Positions 7,597 to 11,681 of a DNA stretch of 11,681 nucleotides are shown piece after piece. A model generated the notes under the pieces. It saw only the letters and a list, made by a program, of their open reading frames with translations. It was not told the DNA's origin and did no database searches. This stretch comes from Actinomycetales bacterium. GTDB lineage: Bacteria; Actinomycetota; Actinomycetes; Actinomycetales; Cellulomonadaceae. Location: positions 1-11,681 of the forward strand of contig JAAZAC010000197.1 in assembly GCA_012514545.1 (NCBI GenBank). The letters are read 5' to 3'. Position 1 is the stretch's first letter. Every line of letters starts with the position of its first letter. Position numbers and translations under genes: made by a program.

Positions 7597-8529
7597 TCAG
7601 CCGAGGTCGGCGAACTGCGCGACCTCGGCCCGCAGGTCCGCGGCGAGCGACGCCAGCCCCCGGCCGTGCCCGCCGTCGGCGGCCTCGGCGATCCGGGCGA
7701 CCTGCTCGCTCATCCCGGACACGAGCGTGCTGATGTGCGTGAACGCGTCCGCCGCCGCCGCCGAGGCGGCCTGCGCCGCGTCGACCTGCACGGTGATGTC
7801 CCGCGAGCTGTCCGCGGACTCCTCCGACAGCGAGCGCACCTCCTTCGCGACGACGGCGAACCCCTTGCCCGCGTCGCCGGCGTGCGCCGCCTCGATGGTC
7901 GCGTTGAGCGCGAGCAGTCGCGTGCGCGCCGCGATGGCCTCGATGAGGCGCACGGCCGCCTGGATCTCCGCGCCGCTGCGCTCGAGCGTGTCGACGGTCG
8001 CCATGGAGTCCCGCGCCGCCGCGGCCGCCTCCTGCGACGCGGCCGCGAGCGCGCCCGCCGACCGCCCGAGGTCCTGCGCGGACGCCGCGACCTCGTCGGC
8101 CACGCGCACGAGCCTCTCCGCGAGCGCGAGCCGGTCGGCCCGCTCCGCCTCGGCCCGGGCCGCCGCGGCGGCGAGCGAGGCGCGGCTCTCGTCGATGCGC
8201 TGGGCGCCCTCGCGGAACGCGCCCGGCATGCCCTGGACGAGGAAGCGGCGGTGGAACCGGCCGCCGTCGGCCGCCGCGAGCACCGCGCGGGACTCGCGGA
8301 CGTAGGCGTCCATGACGTCGGCCATCCGGTTCACGGCCGTGCGCGCCGTCTGGACCGGCGGCGAGGCCTCCGTCACGGGCACGCGCGCCTCGAGGTCCCC
8401 CTCGGCCAGGCGGACGCAGACGTCCGCGATGATCGCGAGGGCGGCGTCGTCGTCGGGCGCGGCGGCCCGCGCGACGGGCTCGGCGGCGACCGGCCGGCGG
8501 CGCAGGCGGCCCCACCACGCGCGGCTCAC
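7597..8529 (-). CDS. Soluble chemoreceptor-type signalling protein (HAMP-like + MCP signal domain)
   Basis: A 310-residue protein without membrane segments. About residues 24-76 look like a HAMP unit (LAEGDLEARV near 41-50) and about 82-120 a second HAMP-like unit (FHRRFLVQGMPGAF at 92-105). From about 125 there is an Ala-rich coiled coil that folds back at the MCP tip, RTRLLALNATIEAAHAGDAG at 202-221, followed by KGFAVVAKEVRSL. The family transmits sensor signals to CheA/CheW. Compared with E. coli Tsr, the positions of Phe373 and Arg388 are Ala201 and His216. The C-terminus ends at QFADLG with no CheR-binding pentapeptide. There is no input domain, which is supplied by the overlapping PAS gene upstream. 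GTG at 8529 is preceded by GGAGG seven bases upstream and overlaps the PAS stop by four bases, which argues for translational coupling. Confidence 0.9.
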   Translation of the reverse strand: MSRAWWGRLRRRPVAAEPVARAAAPDDDAALAIIADVCVRLAEGDLEARVPVTEASPPVQTARTAVNRMADVMDAYVRESRAVLAAADGGRFHRRFLVQGMPGAFREGAQRIDESRASLAAAAARAEAERADRLALAERLVRVADEVAASAQDLGRSAGALAAASQEAAAAARDSMATVDTLERSGAEIQAAVRLIEAIAARTRLLALNATIEAAHAGDAGKGFAVVAKEVRSLSEESADSSRDITVQVDAAQAASAAAADAFTHISTLVSGMSEQVARIAEAADGGHGRGLASLAADLRAEVAQFADLG

Positions 8530-9077
8530 CGCCCCACCTCCGCGCCCGCGACCGACCAGACGAACTCGTCGTAGGTGCGGCCGTCGAGGAGGCGCTGCAG
8601 CGCGGCGGCGCCGGCGGCGATGCGCGCCTTCTTCGGCGCGTCGCCCCGCTCGGCCCGGCGCACCTCCGCGTACAGCGCGGCCATCCGCTCGCGGACGTCG
8701 GGCGGCACCCAGCGGCGGTTCGAGTGGTAGCCGATGATCCGCCCCTCCGGGCCGAACGACGGGGTGACGTGCGCGAACACCCAGTAGTGCGCGCCGTCGG
8801 AGGCGAGGTTGACGACGTAGGCGAACAGCTCCTGGCCGGCGGTGATCGTGTCCCACAGCAGCTGGAAGACCGCCATGGGCATGTCGGGGTGCCGGATGAC
8901 GTTGTGCGGCGCGCCGGTGAGCTCGCCCTCGGCGTAGCCGCTGACCTGGCAGAACACGTCGTTGGCGTACGTGATCCGGCCCTGCAGGTCGGTCTTGGAC
9001 ACGATGATCTGCTCGCGGCCGAACTCGCGCTCGATGCCGGTCGGGGCGGCGGGGCGCCGGAGATGCTGGGGGGGCAT
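8526..9077 (-). CDS. Aer-like PAS domain redox sensor protein
   Basis: A 183-residue protein with one PAS domain (about residues 22-120) closely resembling the N-terminus of the aerotaxis receptor Aer: SKTDLQGRITYANDVF, then VSGY, then NVIRHPDMP, then HYWV. Residues linked to FAD binding in E. coli Aer (Arg57, His58, Asp60, Trp70, Asn85) appear as R62, H63, D65, W75 and N90, all with the same offset of five. Flavin-based oxygen or redox sensing in the cytoplasm is therefore inferred. After the PAS comes a helical tail (about 125-175) including RTYDEFVWSV, which in one-piece relatives would join the PAS to the HAMP/MCP part. Here the gene stops, and the MCP gene starts within its last four bases. 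The start ATG at 9077 was chosen by its position just before the PAS; its ribosome site is weak. The upstream frame is open but Arg-rich and unlike any protein. Confidence 0.9.
   Translation of the reverse strand: MPPQHLRRPAAPTGIEREFGREQIIVSKTDLQGRITYANDVFCQVSGYAEGELTGAPHNVIRHPDMPMAVFQLLWDTITAGQELFAYVVNLASDGAHYWVFAHVTPSFGPEGRIIGYHSNRRWVPPDVRERMAALYAEVRRAERGDAPKKARIAAGAAALQRLLDGRTYDEFVWSVAGAEVGR
8537..8541 (-). promoter_or_regulatory. Shine-Dalgarno for the MCP gene, inside the PAS gene
   Basis: GGAGG on the minus strand stands seven bases before the GTG at 8529. It shows that the MCP part is translated from its own start rather than being the remnant of a frameshifted fusion. Confidence 0.75.
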
Positions 9078-9240
9078 GTCCGCTGCATCGGCTGGGCGGG
9101 GCCGGTTGTAATACTTCCCGGCGAAGGTTTCCGCAGGTGAGACGGGCGACGGCGGCGGGGTTCGTCGTCGGGCCCGGGCCGGGGCGCGGAAGCCGAATGC
9201 CGTAGGTGCCCCGCGGGGGCGCGGGGGAGAATGGCCGGTC
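9078..9240. promoter_or_regulatory. Divergent intergenic region, presumed promoters of the PAS and helicase genes
   Basis: These 163 bases must carry the start signals for both directions. A relatively AT-rich patch at about 9103-9131 contains TATTAC on the minus strand (9113-9108), a possible -10 for the PAS gene, but no matching -35 hexamer is placed 16-18 bases upstream. A 10-base palindrome ccccgcgggg lies at 9209-9218. GGGGGAGA at 9223-9230 is the likely ribosome site for the helicase. Promoter positions are not resolved. Confidence 0.35.
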
Positions 9241-11681
9241 GTGGGCGAGCAGGAGCGACCGGGCACCGGCGGGCCGCGCGCCCGACGCCGGGCGCCGCGC
9301 CGCGCCCCCGAGCAGCACACCCCGCACGCCGCCGCCCGCCGCGCCCGCCTCGCGGAGGTGCGCCGCGCCGTCGTCGTGCCCCCGATCACCTACCCCGAGG
9401 AGCTGCCGGTCTCCGCGCGCCGGGACGAGATCGCCGCAGCCATCCGCGACCACCAGGTGGTGATCGTCTCCGGCGAGACCGGCTCGGGGAAGACGACCCA
9501 GATCCCCAAGATCCTGCTCGAGCTGGGCCGCGGCCGGGACGGGCAGATCGGCCACACGCAGCCGCGGCGGATCGCGGCGCGCACGGTCGCCGAGCGGATC
9601 AGCGAGGAGATCACGGGCGGCCCGGGCGCGCTCGGCTCGATCGTGGGCTACCAGGTGCGGTTCACCGACCGGTCCAGCGAGCAGACCCTGGTCAAGGTCA
9701 TGACCGACGGCATCCTGCTGGCCCAGATCCAGCGGGACCCGAAGCTCCTCGCCTACGACACGCTCGTCATCGACGAGGCCCACGAGCGCTCGCTCAACAT
9801 CGACGTCATCCTCGGCTACCTCCGTCGGCTGCTGCCGCAGCGGCCGGACCTCAAGGTCGTCATCACCTCGGCGACGATCGACTCGGCGCGGTTCGCGCGG
9901 CACTTCGGCGCCCCGCCGTCGACCGAGCACCCCGACGGCGTGCCCGCCCCCGTCGTCGAGGTCACCGGGCGCACGTACCCGGTGGAGATCCGCTACCGCC
10001 CGCTGCACCCCGACGCCGACGCCCCGCCCGACGACGCCGACGACGACCTCGCCGACCTCGATCCCCCCGAGTGGAGCGCGGTGGCGCCATCCCGCTCCAC
10101 TCGGGCCGATTCCCCGCCACCGCGCTCCACTCGGGCCGCGGGGCGCGCCGAGGCCGGCGAGGAGCGGGACCTCATGACCGCGATCTGCGAGGCGGTCGAC
10201 GAGCTGTGCGCCGAGGGCCCCGGCGACGTCCTCGTGTTCCTCTCCGGCGAGCGCGAGATCCGCGACGCCGAGGACGCGCTGCGCGCCCACCTCGGCCCGC
10301 GCGCCACCGACCCGCGCACCCCCGGCGCGATCGAGATCCTCCCGCTCTACGCGCGCCTGTCGTCGGCCGAGCAGCACCGCGTCTTCGAGCCGCACACCAC
10401 CCGCCGCGTCGTGCTCGCCACGAACGTCGCGGAGACGTCGCTCACCGTCCCGGGCGTGCGCTACGTCGTCGACCCGGGCACCGCGCGCATCTCCCGCTGG
10501 TCCAAGGCGACCAAGGTGCAGCGGCTGCCGATCGAGCGGATCAGCCAGGCGTCCGCCGACCAGCGCTCGGGCCGCTGCGGCCGCGTCGCCGACGGCATCG
10601 CGATCCGCCTCTACTCGCGCGCCGACCTCGAGTCGCGGCCCGAGTTCACCGAGCCCGAGATCCTGCGAACCTCGCTCGCCTCGGTCATCCTCCAGATGAT
10701 CGCCGTGGGCGTCGTGGCCACGCCCGACGACGTCGCGCGCTTCCCCTTCGTCGACCCGCCCGACGTGCGGGCCGTGCGCGACGGCGTCCAGCTCCTCACC
10801 GAGCTGGGCGCCCTCGAGACGGGACCGGGCGGACGGGCCCGGCTGACCGACGTCGGGCGCGCCCTCGCGCAGCTGCCGATCGACCCGCGGCTGGGCCGGA
10901 TGATCGTCGAGGCCGGCCGGCGCGACTGCGCGCGCGAGGTGATGATCGTCGCGGCCGCGCTGTCCATCCAGGACCCGCGCGAGCGCCCGGCCGACCGGCG
11001 CGAGCTCGCCGACGCCGCGCACGCCCGCTTCGCCGACCCGACGTCGGACTTCCTCACCTACCTCAACCTCTGGACCTACCTGCGCGAGAAGCAGCGCGAG
11101 CTGTCCGGCAACGCGTTCCGGCGCCTGTGCCGTGCGGAGTTCCTCCACTACCTGCGGGTGCGCGAGTGGCAGGACGTCGTCGCGCAGCTGCGCGAGCTCG
11201 CCCGGCCGCTGGGGATCACGGTGCGCCCGCCCGCGCGGACCGGCCCGTCGTCGGGGACGTCGTCGCGCGCCGGCTCGGACGACTCCGGGGCGGGAAGGGG
11301 CACGGACGACGGCCCGCCCCTGCGGCGCGACTGGGACGCCGACCGCATCCACCAGGCGATCCTCGCCGGCCTGCTGTCGCACCTCGGCATGCAGGAGGCG
11401 ACGGAGGTCCGCGCGTCGGCCCGGGGGCGCGGCCGCGACGCCCGGGACGCCCGCGAGTCCCGCCGGCCGCGCAACGAGTACCTCGGCGCGCGCGGCACGC
11501 GGTTCGCGATCTTCCCGGGCTCGGCGCTCGCGAAGCGGCCGCCGTCGTGGGTGATGGCTGGCGAGCTCGTGGAGACGTCCCGGCTGTGGGCGCGCGACGT
11601 CGCCCGCGTGCAGCCCGAGTGGGCCGAGGAGCTGGCCGCGCACCTGGTCAAGCGCACGTACTCCGAGCCGACGTGGTCGGC
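9241..11681 (+). CDS. hrpA: HrpA-type DEAH-box ATP-dependent RNA helicase, 3' end outside window
   Basis: 813 codons are visible and the frame is open at the right edge. The family is usually about 1,300 residues, so roughly a third is missing. Helicase motifs in order: GETGSGKT at 78-85, DEAH at 178-181, SAT at 210-212, a TNVAETSLTVPGVRYVVDPG motif at about 400-420, and QRSGRCGRV at 441-449. A winged-helix and helicase-associated region follows. HrpA proteins act on RNA (ribosome rescue in E. coli). GTG at 9241 is the only ATG/GTG start in this frame after the stop at 9109; GGGGGAGA ends ten bases before it, and an ATG at 9231 is out of frame. The first 45 residues are Arg/Ala-rich. The linker between the two RecA domains (about residues 255-305) is enlarged by an Asp-rich stretch and by peptide translated from a palindromic repeat cluster. 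A second low-complexity Ser/Gly/Asp linker lies near 665-700. Confidence 0.95.
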   Translation, partial: MGEQERPGTGGPRARRRAPRRAPEQHTPHAAARRARLAEVRRAVVVPPITYPEELPVSARRDEIAAAIRDHQVVIVSGETGSGKTTQIPKILLELGRGRDGQIGHTQPRRIAARTVAERISEEITGGPGALGSIVGYQVRFTDRSSEQTLVKVMTDGILLAQIQRDPKLLAYDTLVIDEAHERSLNIDVILGYLRRLLPQRPDLKVVITSATIDSARFARHFGAPPSTEHPDGVPAPVVEVTGRTYPVEIRYRPLHPDADAPPDDADDDLADLDPPEWSAVAPSRSTRADSPPPRSTRAAGRAEAGEERDLMTAICEAVDELCAEGPGDVLVFLSGEREIRDAEDALRAHLGPRATDPRTPGAIEILPLYARLSSAEQHRVFEPHTTRRVVLATNVAETSLTVPGVRYVVDPGTARISRWSKATKVQRLPIERISQASADQRSGRCGRVADGIAIRLYSRADLESRPEFTEPEILRTSLASVILQMIAVGVVATPDDVARFPFVDPPDVRAVRDGVQLLTELGALETGPGGRARLTDVGRALAQLPIDPRLGRMIVEAGRRDCAREVMIVAAALSIQDPRERPADRRELADAAHARFADPTSDFLTYLNLWTYLREKQRELSGNAFRRLCRAEFLHYLRVREWQDVVAQLRELARPLGITVRPPARTGPSSGTSSRAGSDDSGAGRGTDDGPPLRRDWDADRIHQAILAGLLSHLGMQEATEVRASARGRGRDARDARESRRPRNEYLGARGTRFAIFPGSALAKRPPSWVMAGELVETSRLWARDVARVQPEWAEELAAHLVKRTYSEPTWS
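10066..10135. repeat. Cluster of three 20-base palindromic half-repeats inside hrpA
   Basis: Half-unit 1 (10066-10085) begins cccgagtggagcgcgg. Half-unit 2 (10086-10105) is its reverse complement with 18 of 20 matches, so 10066-10105 is a near-perfect 40-base palindrome centred on ggc/gcc. Half-unit 3 (10116-10135) is an exact reverse complement of unit 1; the match extends to 21 bases (10066-10086 with 10115-10135). Units 2 and 3 are direct repeats 30 bases apart. Unit 1 can pair with either, giving mutually exclusive hairpins. The whole is read in frame as residues about 276-299 (PEWSAVAPSRSTRADSPPPRSTRA in two pieces: PEWSAVAPSRSTRA, then DSPPPRSTRA). It resembles REP-type or Rickettsia-style palindromic elements inserted in genes; the family identity is unknown. 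Confidence 0.85.

Noticed and set aside
8526..8541. Frameshift breaking a single PAS-MCP gene
   Set aside because: The GTG/TGA overlap with a properly spaced GGAGG is a normal translational-coupling junction. I kept the two-gene reading, though only comparison with relatives can settle it.
9090..9160. Motility sigma-28 promoter for the PAS gene (GCCGGGAA on the minus strand resembles GCCGATAA)
   Set aside because: No TAAA-like -35 box occurs at the required 15-base distance, and six of eight matches is expected by chance in GC-rich DNA.
8530..11643. A minus-strand open frame of over 1,000 codons extending upstream of the MCP gene across the PAS and helicase genes
   Set aside because: Only its last 310 codons resemble a protein. 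The rest is the shadow of the PAS gene and of hrpA, both of which have intact motifs in their own frames.

Overview
The window is very GC-rich (roughly three quarters G+C by eye). Long spurious open frames run antisense to most genes, and several genes start with GTG behind purine-rich Shine-Dalgarno sequences. Together with the SbcCD and HrpA sequence styles this suggests a high-GC actinomycete, perhaps of the Cellulomonas / Promicromonosporaceae type. That placement is inference, since no marker gene such as 16S rRNA is present.

Layout, left to right. (1) 1-3936, minus strand: the nuclease operon sbcD-sbcC. The two genes overlap by one base (TGATG), and sbcC runs off the left edge before its C-terminal ATPase motifs. 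(2) 3937-4203: a divergent intergenic region with a short tandem repeat and a palindrome. (3) 4204-6369, plus strand: an S9-family (prolyl oligopeptidase-like) serine peptidase with a complete catalytic triad. Its last codons and stop are tandemly duplicated, and a GC hairpin lies just beyond. (4) 6475-9077, minus strand: four genes transcribed in the order PAS sensor, soluble chemoreceptor-type signalling protein, YbaK-type aminoacyl-tRNA deacylase, STAS-domain anti-sigma-factor antagonist. The first two overlap by four bases and look like an Aer-type redox receptor split into two polypeptides. The STAS gene follows a 227-base gap and may have its own promoter. (5) 9078-9240: a divergent intergenic region. 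(6) 9241-11681, plus strand: an HrpA-type DEAH-box helicase that runs off the right edge.

How the parts work together. SbcC and SbcD form one complex that processes DNA ends and hairpins. The PAS and MCP proteins probably act as one sensory unit, with a flavin-binding redox sensor feeding a signalling coiled coil. No cheA, cheW, flagellar or sigma-factor gene is in the window, so their output is unknown. The peptidase, the deacylase and the helicase look like independent housekeeping genes.

I did not find an obvious wholly new multi-gene system. The most unusual structure is a 70-base cluster of three 20-base inverted/direct half-repeats inside the coding sequence of the helicase. It is translated in frame as an extra linker and resembles a palindromic element inserted into a gene. 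The split Aer-like receptor with an altered signalling tip, and an in-frame 15-base tandem repeat in sbcD, are the next most interesting points. No tRNA, rRNA, CRISPR array or insertion sequence was recognised, and no gene-free stretch exceeds 300 bases.
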